Positions 14,829 to 22,640 of a DNA stretch of 53,426 bases are shown one piece after another. The notes beneath the pieces were generated by a model. That model was not told the origin of the DNA, made no database searches, and saw only the letters and a list, made by a program, of their open reading frames with translations. Position numbers and translations under genes: made by a program. Source of the stretch: Eubacteriales bacterium (lineage in GTDB: Bacteria > Bacillota > Clostridia > Oscillospirales > Oscillospiraceae); the NCBI GenBank assembly GCA_030531595.1, contig JAUNND010000007.1, forward strand, positions 1 through 53,426. The letters run 5' to 3'. Within the stretch, counting starts at the first letter, position 1. Each line of letters opens with the position of its first letter.

Positions 14829-16391
14829 ATGAACAATGGCAAAAAACTTTCCTCTGACAGCCTTCTCCGCACAGCCGCACCGAAAAAATACCTGCTGATC
14901 TTTGCAGTTTCCTTTCTGTTTTTCGTATGGATGAACGTCAATATGCCCTACTGCGGTGACGACTGGTCATGGGGACTGGACGAGAATGCATTTGACTGGT
15001 TTTTCGGAGCCACGATTAACAGCCGTTATGCCGGAAACCTTCTTATCTTCATTCTCACGCGAAGTACCGCTGCGAAGATACTGATTCCTTCTCTTGTATG
15101 TGCGCTCATGCCTGTTCTGGCAGCAAGGCTTGCCGCCGGAGGAGTCTTTTCGGAAGGAAACAAAGACCTTTTTCTGCTGCTTGCGTCCTATGCGCTGTTC
15201 TTCGCCGTTCCCTCGGAGATCTGGAAGGAGACAGTCGGCTGGTATTCCGGCTTTGCCAATTATGCCTTTTCCGCGTTTCTTTTTCTGATCTTCGCTCTGC
15301 AGAACCTCAATATAGCCGACAGAGAGGAGACCGGTAAATTCTCGCTTTCAAAAAGCATCGCAGCAGGTGCTGTGGTCTTCGTAATGCAGATGTACCTCGA
15401 AAATCTTACGGTCTATATGACTGCCGCCGCGCTCGCTCTGTTTGCTGCCTCCGCTGTTATTTACAGGCGCATCGTGCCGCAGTATGCCGCCGTCCTGTTT
15501 GGAGCACTGCTCGGCTGTGCTGTCATGTTCACTTCCGGCATTTACAGCACCCTTCTTTCCGAAGGAGAGATCATCGAGCTTCAGCGCGGGCTGTCTTTCG
15601 AGAGCGGCACGAGCTTTCTGATGGTGCTGCACAAAATAGCATTTACCTACTTCGGGGCTGTCATGCCCAGAGTGTACGAGCTAAACCCCTATATCTGTCC
15701 CGCTCTCGTGCTGCTGACCGCTCTGACGGTGTACAGAAAAAGAGAGGAGCTTCCGCACCCTGTTGTATTTTTGACGGTGCTGAACATTCCCTGCCTGATC
15801 TATCCGTTTTCGGGATATCTGAAGGTGGCTGAGAAGCTTTACGGAATATGCTGGTATTATAATGTGCTGTATACCGTGGTTATGTCGGTCTTCCTTTTCC
15901 TTGTGATCGGGATAGAGCTCTTTTTTATTTTCCGTAAAAACGAAAAGAAAACACTTGTCGCGCTGTTTTTCTGGACATCCGTCCCGCTCGTGATGGCACC
16001 TATGGCAGCCATCAACTACATCGGCTGGCGTTCCTACTATACTCCGTTTGTGTTTATGGTCGTCGTGGTGCTTATGCTGCTCTATGAGCTGCTTTCCGCA
16101 GGAAATGCGGCATTCAGACGTCCCGCTTATATACTGATATGCCTTTTCCTTGCCTCAGGTGTACTGCGCTTTGGCGTGGTCTATGCCCATGTGGGCACTG
16201 CCATGCGGGAGAGAACGGCAATTATCGAAAAGGCTCTCGCTGACGGAGAAAAGGAGATATATCTCCCCGCATTTCCGCATCAGGGCTATATGATCAGCGC
16301 GGAGCCTAAAAACATGGCAAGAGTAGAAGAATACCGAAGGTTTTTCGGTATTCCGGAGTCTGTTGGGCTGATTTTTGAGGGATTAGAGTAA
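14829..16391 (+). CDS. Polytopic membrane protein, DUF6056/GT-C glycosyltransferase-like
   Basis: A 520-residue protein with roughly a dozen membrane segments. After the first segment comes MPYCGDDWSWG; an acidic pair in the first extracytoplasmic loop is typical of GT-C lipid-linked glycosyltransferases and of the DUF6056/GtrII-like group. It may transfer a sugar from a lipid carrier at the outer face of the membrane, but that is inferred from architecture. The start at 14829 (MNNGKK) follows CGGGAG; an in-frame ATG at 14784 inside the preceding gene is possible but has no better site. No other glycosylation genes are nearby. Confidence 0.65.
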   Translation: MNNGKKLSSDSLLRTAAPKKYLLIFAVSFLFFVWMNVNMPYCGDDWSWGLDENAFDWFFGATINSRYAGNLLIFILTRSTAAKILIPSLVCALMPVLAARLAAGGVFSEGNKDLFLLLASYALFFAVPSEIWKETVGWYSGFANYAFSAFLFLIFALQNLNIADREETGKFSLSKSIAAGAVVFVMQMYLENLTVYMTAAALALFAASAVIYRRIVPQYAAVLFGALLGCAVMFTSGIYSTLLSEGEIIELQRGLSFESGTSFLMVLHKIAFTYFGAVMPRVYELNPYICPALVLLTALTVYRKREELPHPVVFLTVLNIPCLIYPFSGYLKVAEKLYGICWYYNVLYTVVMSVFLFLVIGIELFFIFRKNEKKTLVALFFWTSVPLVMAPMAAINYIGWRSYYTPFVFMVVVVLMLLYELLSAGNAAFRRPAYILICLFLASGVLRFGVVYAHVGTAMRERTAIIEKALADGEKEIYLPAFPHQGYMISAEPKNMARVEEYRRFFGIPESVGLIFEGLE

Positions 16392-16472
16392 TACTAAGAA
16401 TTTGTTTTTTGCTCGGTGGTGTAATATTTCAGCATCACAGAGAATATTATATTTATTTAAGGAGTTTGAACA

Positions 16473-17012
16473 ATGGCAAACAAATATGCAGGAACCAAGA
16501 CCGAGAAGAACCTGTGGGAAGCTTTCGCCGGCGAATCCCAGGCACGCAATAAGTACACCTATTTTGCATCCGTTGCAAAAAAGGCAGGATATGAGCAGAT
16601 AGCGGAAATCTTCCTGAAGACCGCCGACAATGAAAAAGAGCACGCAAAGCTGTGGTTCAAGGAGCTGGGTGAGCTGGGCGATGTGGCACAGAACCTTCTC
16701 CATGCCGCCGAGGGCGAGAACTTTGAGTGGACCGATATGTATGAGAACATGGCAAAGGACGCCGAGGCAGAGGGCTTCCCCGCACTCGCCGCCAAGTTCA
16801 GAGGCGTTGCAGCCATCGAAAAGAGCCACGAGGAGCGTTACAGAAAGCTTCTTGAGAACGTCGAGACCGCACAGGCATTCGAGAAGAGCGGCGTACAGGT
16901 ATGGGAGTGCCGCAACTGCGGTCACATGGTCGTCGGTACCAAGGCGCCTCTGGTCTGCCCCGTCTGCGCCCATCCCCAGGCATATTTCGAGGTCAGAAAA
17001 GAGAACTACTGA
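16473..17012 (+). CDS. rbr: Rubrerythrin
   Basis: A 179-residue non-haem iron peroxidase that reduces hydrogen peroxide in anaerobes. The four-helix diiron domain carries the usual Glu/His ligands ([33 protein letters not shown]). A C-terminal rubredoxin-like FeS4 site is formed by C146, C149, C162 and C165 ([17 protein letters not shown]). AAGGAG precedes the ATG. It is a single-gene unit followed by a TGAGGAATTA-ended repeat. Its codon use looks highly optimised, as expected for an abundant stress protein. Confidence 0.95.
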   Translation: MANKYAGTKTEKNLWEAFAGESQARNKYTYFASVAKKAGYEQIAEIFLKTADNEKEHAKLWFKELGELGDVAQNLLHAAEGENFEWTDMYENMAKDAEAEGFPALAAKFRGVAAIEKSHEERYRKLLENVETAQAFEKSGVQVWECRNCGHMVVGTKAPLVCPVCAHPQAYFEVRKENY

Positions 17013-17013
17013 T

Positions 17014-17217
17014 TGAATGAGGAATGAGGAGTGAGGAATTAGGAATTGATGTGTCGGCTGCGCCGACGGATCATATTTTCCTCAATTATCCGGCTTCGGT
17101 TAAAAACTTGAGTTTTCTTGAAAGCAAAAGCTTTTGTATAACGAAGGCTATTGAGAAAAATTCAATCGCCGCGAAGCGGCACCTTAATTCCTCATTCCTA
17201 ATTCCTAATTCATAATT
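17014..17217. repeat. TGAGGAATTA-ended repeat, copy B
   Basis: Inverted relative of copy A: matching internal hairpins (GTCGGC/GCCGAC near one end, GCCGC/GCGGC near the other), with extra tandem AGGAATGA/AGGAATTA units at both ends. The middle is diverged. A short open frame crossing it is not considered a gene. Confidence 0.75.
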
Positions 17218-17232
17218 GACCAAAGGATAACT

Positions 17233-17457
17233 ATGGATATTTTTACCGAAATCGAGCTTCAGGACTGCCCGTTCTGCGGCGGTGCGGGACTTCTTGAAGA
17301 GGAAAATCGCCGATACTTTTACGTGACGTGCGTTGACTGCGGCTCGCAGACCGCGCCCTATGAATACCGGAAGGCCGAGGATCGCACAGAGGCGGCACAG
17401 ACCGCCGCTCATATGTGGAACATCGGCAAGGTCAACCGCGCCAACCCGAACGAATAA
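17233..17457 (+). CDS. Lar-like zinc-ribbon protein
   Basis: A 74-residue protein with the pattern of the restriction-alleviation (Lar) family. It starts with LQDCPFCGGAGLL, continues CVDCGSQTAPYEY, and ends with an Ala-rich helix and HMWNIGK. The two C-x2-C pairs should bind zinc. Such proteins occur on phages and in chromosomes; an anti-restriction role is shown only for a few, so the function here is open. AAAGGATAA precedes the ATG. No phage genes surround it. Confidence 0.7.
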   Translation: MDIFTEIELQDCPFCGGAGLLEEENRRYFYVTCVDCGSQTAPYEYRKAEDRTEAAQTAAHMWNIGKVNRANPNE

Positions 17458-17461
17458 GAAA

Positions 17462-17516
17462 ATGATATCCCCCGAAATCGACCGCGGAAAAACCGTGTCG
17501 GATTACGGGGGATCAT
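17462..17516. other. Long hairpin after the Lar-like gene
   Basis: GATATCCCCCGAAATCGAC pairs imperfectly with GTCGGATTACGGGGGATC around a short inner stem. No T-run follows, so it may be a mRNA-end or processing structure, not a classical terminator. Confidence 0.5.
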
Positions 17517-17554
17517 ATTATGCGGAAAATGCGGCGCACGTTCGCGGGAAATGT

Positions 17555-17583
17555 TTGACAAACCGGAGCGCGAATGATATTTT
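17555..17583 (+). promoter_or_regulatory. Promoter of the PfkB kinase gene
   Basis: TTGACA, a 17-bp spacer and TATTTT, about 38 bp before the start codon. Near-consensus. Confidence 0.75.
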
Positions 17584-17620
17584 TTATATATAAATTTGCC
17601 TTTTTCGGGAGAATAAAACT

Positions 17621-18574
17621 ATGTATGATATTATCGCCCTCGGCGAACTGCTGATCGATTTCGCCTGCGTTTCCGCCGATGAAGAAGGTTATCCGACCAT
17701 GGCCGCTCACCCGGGCGGAGCACCGGCGAATTTCCTCGCCGCCGTCAACAAATTCGGAGGCAAAACGGCGCTGCTCGGCAAGGTGGGGACGGACACCTTC
17801 GGAAAGCTCCTGCTCAGAACGCTGAAAAGCAGCGGGATCGACACGAAGGGCATCGTCAGCGCGGACGATGTTTTCACGACTCTCGCTTTTGTGACCTTTG
17901 ACGACTCCGGCGACCGTGAGTTTGCCTTTTCCAGAAAGCCCGGCGCGGATACCCGCCTTTCCTTTGACGAAATCGAGCTCGGCATGATAGACGAGGCAAG
18001 AGCGTTTCATTTCGGCACGCTCAGCCTGACCGACGAGCCGGCGAGAGAGGCGACATATAAAGCCGCGGAATACGCCAAAACTAAAGGAAAGCTGATAACC
18101 TTTGACCCCAATCTGCGAAAGCCCCTCTGGAAAAGCCTCGATGAAGCAAAAACGCAGATGCTCTGGGGGCTGGGCATGGCAGACGTTGTGAAGATCAGTG
18201 ACGATGAGGTCGATTTTCTGTTCGGTCTTTCGCCGGAAGAGGGCGCAAAGTATATTCTGGAGAGCTTCGGTGTGAAGCTCGTGTTCGTCACCTGCGGCGC
18301 GGACGGCTGCTTTTACGCAAATTCGAACGCCCGTGGCTTTGTGCCAGCCATGAAAGGGCTCCATGTGATCGATACCTGCGGCGCAGGGGATATATTCGGC
18401 GGCAGCGCCGTGTGGAAAATGCTGTGCATGGACGTCGGCCCCGAAGAGCTTTCGGACGCGCAGCTTAAAGAGATCGTGACCTTTGCCTGTACGGCCGCGG
18501 GACTGTCCACCGAGAGATCGGGCGGCATTTCAAGCATCCCGGACATGGCAGAGGTGCTGGAAAGAATAAAATAA
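17621..18574 (+). CDS. PfkB-family sugar kinase (fructokinase-like)
   Basis: A 317-residue ribokinase-fold enzyme. The N-terminal signature is GGAPANFLAAVNKFGG (about residues 31-46). The C-terminal signature DTCGAGDIFGG places the catalytic base at D257 and the anion hole at G254-G256. It phosphorylates a sugar with ATP in the cytoplasm; the overall sequence looks like bacterial fructokinases, but fructose as substrate is not proven. It has its own promoter at 17555. The next gene downstream (18652) is the first peptide of the twin-CX3C cluster; no terminator is obvious between them, so read-through is possible. Confidence 0.85.
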   Translation: MYDIIALGELLIDFACVSADEEGYPTMAAHPGGAPANFLAAVNKFGGKTALLGKVGTDTFGKLLLRTLKSSGIDTKGIVSADDVFTTLAFVTFDDSGDREFAFSRKPGADTRLSFDEIELGMIDEARAFHFGTLSLTDEPAREATYKAAEYAKTKGKLITFDPNLRKPLWKSLDEAKTQMLWGLGMADVVKISDDEVDFLFGLSPEEGAKYILESFGVKLVFVTCGADGCFYANSNARGFVPAMKGLHVIDTCGAGDIFGGSAVWKMLCMDVGPEELSDAQLKEIVTFACTAAGLSTERSGGISSIPDMAEVLERIK

Positions 18575-18651
18575 ATCTCTGCTGTAACATTTTCGGTTTT
18601 GTGCTGTACTTATATATAGTAAAACAAACCCTACAAGGACGGTAAGATCAA

Positions 18652-18825
18652 ATGGAAAAGATTAAAGCAGAAGAACTTAAAGCTGCTGTTGGCGGCAACA
18701 ATTCTATCGATATCTGCTATGCTCTCTGCTCCTCAAAGGCTCAGCAGGAATTTCTGAACGGAACGGATCCTCAGACCGTTCAGGACAATCTGGTAAGCTG
18801 CAAGGCGAGCTGCGACACTCAGTGA
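18652..18825 (+). CDS. Candidate RiPP precursor peptide 1, GG leader + twin CX3C core
   Basis: A 57-residue peptide. The leader (MEKIKAEELKAAVGG) ends in a double glycine at residues 14-15. The 42-residue core has four cysteines only, as two CX3C pairs: C22/C26 (CYALC) and C50/C54 (CKASC), separated by 23 residues. The leader start is nearly the same as in the peptide at 20462 (M-x-K-I-x-A-E-E-L-K). AAGGACGG precedes the ATG. GG leaders are normally cut by C39-peptidase ABC exporters; none lies in this window. The twin CX3C spacing suggests a helical hairpin held by two disulfides. I do not recognise a named family; reading it as a ribosomal peptide product is inference. Confidence 0.65.
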   Translation: MEKIKAEELKAAVGGNNSIDICYALCSSKAQQEFLNGTDPQTVQDNLVSCKASCDTQ

Positions 18826-18843
18826 GCCAACAGGGACGGTTCT

Positions 18844-18946
18844 CAATGGCAGTAAGTTAGCGTTTTCAAATGTAGGGCGGGGGCTCGCTCCCGCCGCAAC
18901 CGCACGGGAACTCCGACTTTCCGGCGGGAGACAGCCGGCGCCCTAC
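18844..18946. repeat. Palindromic GTAGGGCGGGGGC repeat with one outer CAATG arm
   Basis: The core palindrome is 18872-18946. On its left is CAATGGCAGTAAGTTAGC, the same outer arm seen at 34329; no matching right arm is visible. It sits between peptide 1 and the thioredoxin-desulfurase fusion gene. Confidence 0.75.
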
Positions 18947-18966
18947 GATTATATAGAGAAGAAATT

Positions 18967-20448
18967 ATGCACGAATTTTTAAAGATCACGCCGGAAAATC
19001 ACGAGCAGGCAATTCGTGAGATCGCTGGAAAACTGTATATTTTATATTTCAGTAAGGACTGTGTTTTCTGTCGGGAGGCCATTGCCAACCTTATCAATAT
19101 GCCGGAAAACTCGCTGTTCACCTACGCCGTGTGTCAGGTGGACGATGAAAAGGACTTTCGCATGAAGGAAAACCTGCTGTCCCTGCCCACCTTCCGCGTC
19201 TACGAAAACGGTGAGAAGATACGCGAGACAAACGGCTATAACCAGACCTACGGCGTTAATTACGATATGCGCGGCAGCATCGAGCGGTGCGAAAACTATC
19301 ACACCGTCTATGCCGACAATGCCGCGACCACGAAGATGTCAAAAAAGGCGCTCAAAGCCTTTGTCGACTGCGCAAAGGACAACTACGGCAACCCCTCCAC
19401 CAATTATGAGCTCGGGCAGAAAGCAAAAGGGACTCTCAGATTCGCGAGAGCGGTCATGCGCGAGACGCTGCATCTGAAAAAGCACAGCGTCATTTTCACC
19501 GGCGGAGGCAGTGAGGCGGACAATCAGGCGTTGTATTCCGCCTATAAAGAGGGCATCAAACAGAACAGAAAGCACATGATCACCTCCGCCATCGAGCACC
19601 ACGCCGTTTTGCACACGCTGGAGAGCTTCAAGGATGACGGCTTTGAGATCACCGTTCTCCCCGTAAACGAAAAGGGTCTTGTCGAGCTGAAAACGCTGAA
19701 AAAGGCGATAAGACCGGATACGATCCTTGTCAGCATCATGTACGCCAACAACGAGATCGGCACGATCCAGCCCGTCAAGGCAATCGGCGAGCTGTGCAAA
19801 AAACATAATGTACTCTTCCACTGCGATGCGGTGCAGGCGGTCGGTCATGTCAATATCGATCTTTCCAAACTGAATATAGATTATCTCTCCGTCGCCGCGC
19901 ACAAGTTCAACGGACCGAAAGGGGTCGGTGCGCTGATCGTCGCGGAGACCGCCCCCGTTTCTTCCCTCATTCTCGGCGGCGGACAGGAAAACGCCCGACG
20001 TGCCGGTACGGAGAACGTGCAGGGCATATGCGCGATGGCAACGGCATTGCAGGAGCATACAAAGCATTTAAGACGCGACACGAAAAAGACAAAAGAGCTG
20101 ATGAACGCTCTGCTGGCGGGCTTAAACGAGATACCCGAAATCGTTTTCAACGGCGATGCGGTAAAGCGTCTGCCAGGCACGGTCAATGTCTCCTTTAAAA
20201 ATGTCCGCGGGCGGGAGCTGCTTTTCTTGCTTGATGCGAAATACGGCATATGTGTCTCCGGCGGCTCGGCGTGCAATACCAACTCCAAAAAGCCCAGCCA
20301 CGTCCTGCTCGCCCTCGGTCTCAGTGAGGAGCTGGCGGAATCGACAGTGCGCATTTCCCTCAATCAGGACAATTCTATGGAGGATGTGGAGTATATCCTT
20401 AAAGCCCTCAAAGAGAGCGTGGCGTATTTGAGAGAAAGGAACAATTAA
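18967..20448 (+). CDS. Thioredoxin-like domain fused to NifS/IscS-type cysteine desulfurase
   Basis: A 493-residue fusion. Residues 1-105 look like a thioredoxin fold with a C32-V-F-C35 active site and a LPTFRVYENGEKI strand. Residues about 115-490 are a PLP-dependent class V desulfurase beginning YADNAATTKMSKKAL, with the PLP lysine K313 (AAHKFNGPKG) and the sulfur-carrying C436 (GGSACNTNSKKPS). It should take sulfur from cysteine as a persulfide; the thioredoxin domain could reduce that persulfide or a peptide disulfide. It lies between two GG-leader twin-CX3C peptides, the second only 13 bp downstream. No IscU or tRNA-thiolation partner is nearby, so ordinary Fe-S or tRNA service is less likely than a role tied to the peptides. 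The pairing is inference. Confidence 0.85.
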   Translation: MHEFLKITPENHEQAIREIAGKLYILYFSKDCVFCREAIANLINMPENSLFTYAVCQVDDEKDFRMKENLLSLPTFRVYENGEKIRETNGYNQTYGVNYDMRGSIERCENYHTVYADNAATTKMSKKALKAFVDCAKDNYGNPSTNYELGQKAKGTLRFARAVMRETLHLKKHSVIFTGGGSEADNQALYSAYKEGIKQNRKHMITSAIEHHAVLHTLESFKDDGFEITVLPVNEKGLVELKTLKKAIRPDTILVSIMYANNEIGTIQPVKAIGELCKKHNVLFHCDAVQAVGHVNIDLSKLNIDYLSVAAHKFNGPKGVGALIVAETAPVSSLILGGGQENARRAGTENVQGICAMATALQEHTKHLRRDTKKTKELMNALLAGLNEIPEIVFNGDAVKRLPGTVNVSFKNVRGRELLFLLDAKYGICVSGGSACNTNSKKPSHVLLALGLSEELAESTVRISLNQDNSMEDVEYILKALKESVAYLRERNN

Positions 20449-20461
20449 GAAGGGCGTAAAA

Positions 20462-20662
20462 ATGGGAAAAATTACAGCGGAAGAATTAAAGACGGAGCTG
20501 ACCGGCGAAGCACTGAGCGACGACGAGCTGGAGCAGGTCTCCGGCGGCATGATGACTATGAAATACTGTCACGATCAATGCGACAGAAAATTTTCCAAAT
20601 TCTTTCAGCGGGCAGAGAAAAACAAATGTTATCGGGAATGTGCTCTGGAATTCAGAGGATGA
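20462..20662 (+). CDS. Candidate RiPP precursor peptide 2, GG leader + twin CX3C core
   Basis: A 66-residue peptide with a classical double-glycine leader (ALSDDELEQVSGG, cleavage expected after G29). The 37-residue basic core has two CX3C pairs: C36/C40 (CHDQC) and C56/C60 (CYREC), 15 residues apart. No other cysteines are present. Its start is 13 bp after the desulfurase stop with AAGGGCG before the ATG, so co-transcription is almost certain. Compared with peptide 1 the leader start and cysteine pattern are kept while the rest differs, as in families of leader peptides with variable cores. Alternative: a small metal- or redox-binding protein. Confidence 0.75.
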   Translation: MGKITAEELKTELTGEALSDDELEQVSGGMMTMKYCHDQCDRKFSKFFQRAEKNKCYRECALEFRG

Positions 20663-20710
20663 GCGCAGAGCAAAAAATATTTTGAATAAAAATCAGGAGA
20701 GGATGCAATT

Positions 20711-21202
20711 ATGAAAAAGTTAAAAGCCGAAAAACTGACATTGGAGGCATTTGCGCCGTTCGGAGAATTCTTTTCCTTCTCCGAGCCGACGGGATATTCC
20801 CTCAACGGCGCACTGCACAGATTCTATCCCGACCGCATTCTGTCAAACGTCACGGGAAATATGGGAATGTCCCCCATCCATGTGAAAAAGCCCGAAAAAT
20901 ACCTTGTCACACAGCAGGAATACCATACGACTACCGCCGAGGTCATTTTCCCGTTCAATGACGATATGCTGCTGCACGTTGCCCCACGCACGGCGGGAGT
21001 CGTGGCGAACGAATACGCAAAAGCGTTCATCGTGCCGAAAAACACCATGGTGAAGCTCTATGCCGGCGTGTGGCATCTCGCTCCTCTGCCGGTGCACGAA
21101 CAGGAGCTGCAGGCAGTCATCATCCTGCCAGAGTGCACCTATGCAAACGACTGCACCGTCGTGGATCTCCCCGAAGACCAGCAGTTTGAGATCGTTCTCT
21201 GA
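20711..21202 (+). CDS. Ureidoglycolate lyase-like cupin (AllA/DUF4867 type)
   Basis: A 163-residue beta-barrel protein resembling the AllA ureidoglycolate lyase group: LEAFAPFGEFF near the start, AEVIFPFNDDMLLHVAP in the middle, AGVWHLAPLPV near the end. In true ureidoglycolate lyases this fold releases urea from ureidoglycolate, but no allantoin genes are nearby, so the reaction is uncertain. AGGAGAGG precedes the ATG. It follows peptide 2 by 48 bp in the same direction and may be part of the same transcript; whether it belongs functionally to the peptide cluster is unknown. Confidence 0.65.
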   Translation: MKKLKAEKLTLEAFAPFGEFFSFSEPTGYSLNGALHRFYPDRILSNVTGNMGMSPIHVKKPEKYLVTQQEYHTTTAEVIFPFNDDMLLHVAPRTAGVVANEYAKAFIVPKNTMVKLYAGVWHLAPLPVHEQELQAVIILPECTYANDCTVVDLPEDQQFEIVL

Positions 21203-21242
21203 TGATCGTTCCCGAAATCATTACGTGTTTTTCACTTTTCCC

Positions 21243-21271
21243 TTTACTGTTCCGGTAAAACAGTTTATACT
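21243..21271 (+). promoter_or_regulatory. Promoter of the LacI-family regulator gene with overlapping operator
   Basis: TTTACT, a 17-bp spacer and TATACT. Inverted arms GTAAAAC (21255-21261) and GTTTTAC (21273-21279) enclose the -10 box, suggesting autoregulation. Confidence 0.6.
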
Positions 21272-21365
21272 TGTTTTACTATGAAAGCTCCGCTTCCATA
21301 GTGATTATTATAATCGCCCGTTTCTCGCCCCTTTGCGGGGCAACCGAAACGGATGCAAAAAAATC

Positions 21366-21419
21366 CCCATGCGCGCTTGGCTTTCATTTATGGTGGTGCG
21401 CGTTTTGCGCATGGGTATT
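21366..21419. other. Leader hairpin before the LacI-family gene
   Basis: CCCATGCGC pairs with GCGCATGGG across a ~30-base loop in the untranslated leader. It may be an attenuator or a stabilising structure; no long T-run follows. Confidence 0.4.
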
Positions 21420-21444
21420 TAGTGGGATTCCGGAGGGACAGAAT

Positions 21445-22413
21445 ATGGGAATAAAGGAGATCGCCGCGGCTGCGCACTGTTCGCCGGCGACCGTTTCAAA
21501 CGTGCTGAACGGCAGGAAAAATGTCAGCGAGGAGACAAGAGCACGGGTTTTCGCTCTGTGTGAGGAGCTGGGCTACGATACCTCCGAAAAGCGGAAGCGC
21601 ACGGGGAGCAAAGACACCCGTACGATCCTTTTCAATTTCAGCGATTTTGACCGCCAGTTCTATCTCAAGATCATTCAGGGCATCAACGACTGCGCCTATG
21701 CCAACGGCTACGATCTCATCATCTGCACCTCCCGTTCCTGCGAGCGCTTCATGTCGAGAAAGATCACGGCGGGATGCATCATGCTGGATATGCACTGCCC
21801 CGACGAGCTGCTCATCAGTAATGCCGCAGCTGACTATCCCATCATGGCCATGGACAGAGAGCTTGATCATCCGTACATAAAAAGCCTTGTAGTCAACAAT
21901 TATTCCGCCATGTGCGAGCTTATGGAGGAGCTTGTAAATCGCGGCTACCGCTCCTTTGCCTTTCTCGCGGGGCTCGACACCACCGACACGCAGGAGAGAT
22001 TTCAGGCCTTCCGCTATGTACTGGAAAAGCACCGCATACCCTTCAACCGTAAGAATTATCTGCTGGGAGACTTCCGCGAACGCAGCGGCTACAAGGCCGC
22101 AAAGCTTCTGATGCTCTCGGAGAATATGCCGCAGGTATTGGTGTGCGCAAACGACAATATGGCGATCGGCGCCATGCGTGCCTTCCGTGAGCGCGGCATC
22201 AGAGTGCCGCAGGATATCGCCGTTACGGGCTTTGACGGGACGAGCCTCGCTGCCGAGCTGGGACTTACGACCGTGGATATCCCCAACTACGAGCGTGGCT
22301 ATCTCGCCGCCCGTCAGCTTCTGACCCTTCTCGGCGGCGGAGACGATTATTCCACCTTCCGCATTGCCGCGTCCGTGCAGATGCGAGACTCGGTGCAGTT
22401 ACAGATCAAATAA
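21445..22413 (+). CDS. LacI-family transcriptional repressor
   Basis: A 322-residue regulator. The N-terminal LacI helix-turn-helix and hinge read IKEIAAAAHCSPATVSNVLNG; the rest is a periplasmic-binding-protein-like sensor domain (ANDNMAIGAMRAFRERGI, AVTGFDGTSLAAELGLTTV). The start at 21445 has CGGAGGGA upstream and gives the standard N-terminus. It directly precedes the sugar importer/GH65 operon and is the likely repressor of it through the TTTACGTAAA palindrome at 22459. The inducer is probably the imported oligosaccharide or a product of its phosphorolysis (inference). Confidence 0.9.
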   Translation: MGIKEIAAAAHCSPATVSNVLNGRKNVSEETRARVFALCEELGYDTSEKRKRTGSKDTRTILFNFSDFDRQFYLKIIQGINDCAYANGYDLIICTSRSCERFMSRKITAGCIMLDMHCPDELLISNAAADYPIMAMDRELDHPYIKSLVVNNYSAMCELMEELVNRGYRSFAFLAGLDTTDTQERFQAFRYVLEKHRIPFNRKNYLLGDFRERSGYKAAKLLMLSENMPQVLVCANDNMAIGAMRAFRERGIRVPQDIAVTGFDGTSLAAELGLTTVDIPNYERGYLAARQLLTLLGGGDDYSTFRIAASVQMRDSVQLQIK

Positions 22414-22458
22414 ACTCTTTTCTTTTTTATTAAAAATATCAGGTAAATTTACTTATAT

Positions 22459-22487
22459 TTTACGTAAATTTTTCGGGATATTATACT
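22459..22487 (+). promoter_or_regulatory. Promoter and LacI operator of the GH65 operon
   Basis: TTTACG, a 17-bp spacer and TATACT. The -35 box is part of TTTACGTAAA (22459-22468), a palindrome with the central CG typical of LacI-family operators; GTAAATTTAC lies just upstream at 22443-22452. Confidence 0.65.
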
Positions 22488-22573
22488 AACTGCACAATTT
22501 GGCGGCGGGCTTTTTATCCGCGGTATAGAAATAAAAATTGGTAATATACACAAGGTCGTAAAGGTTGTATTAT

Positions 22574-22620
22574 AAGTTCCGTAGAAACCTGCAAAAAGCA
22601 GGAATACGGAACTTTATTTT
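22574..22620 (+). terminator. Terminator-like hairpin in the leader of the GH65 operon
   Basis: AAGTTCCGT pairs with ACGGAACTT, with an inner CCTGC/GCAGG stem, followed by TTATTTT and then the GGAGG of the binding-protein gene. It could act as an attenuator or 5' stabiliser. Confidence 0.55.
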
Positions 22621-22640
22621 ATCTTATGGAGGAAAACAAA

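Noticed and set aside
13733-14941. 402-codon minus-strand open frame over the 13967 membrane-protein gene
   Set aside because: His/Asp-rich composition typical of the antisense of hydrophobic codons; conflicts with a plus-strand gene that has a promoter and membrane segments.
17024-17215. 63-codon open frame after rubrerythrin
   Set aside because: Entirely within the TGAGGAATTA-ended repeat; its reading frame is not kept in the other copy.
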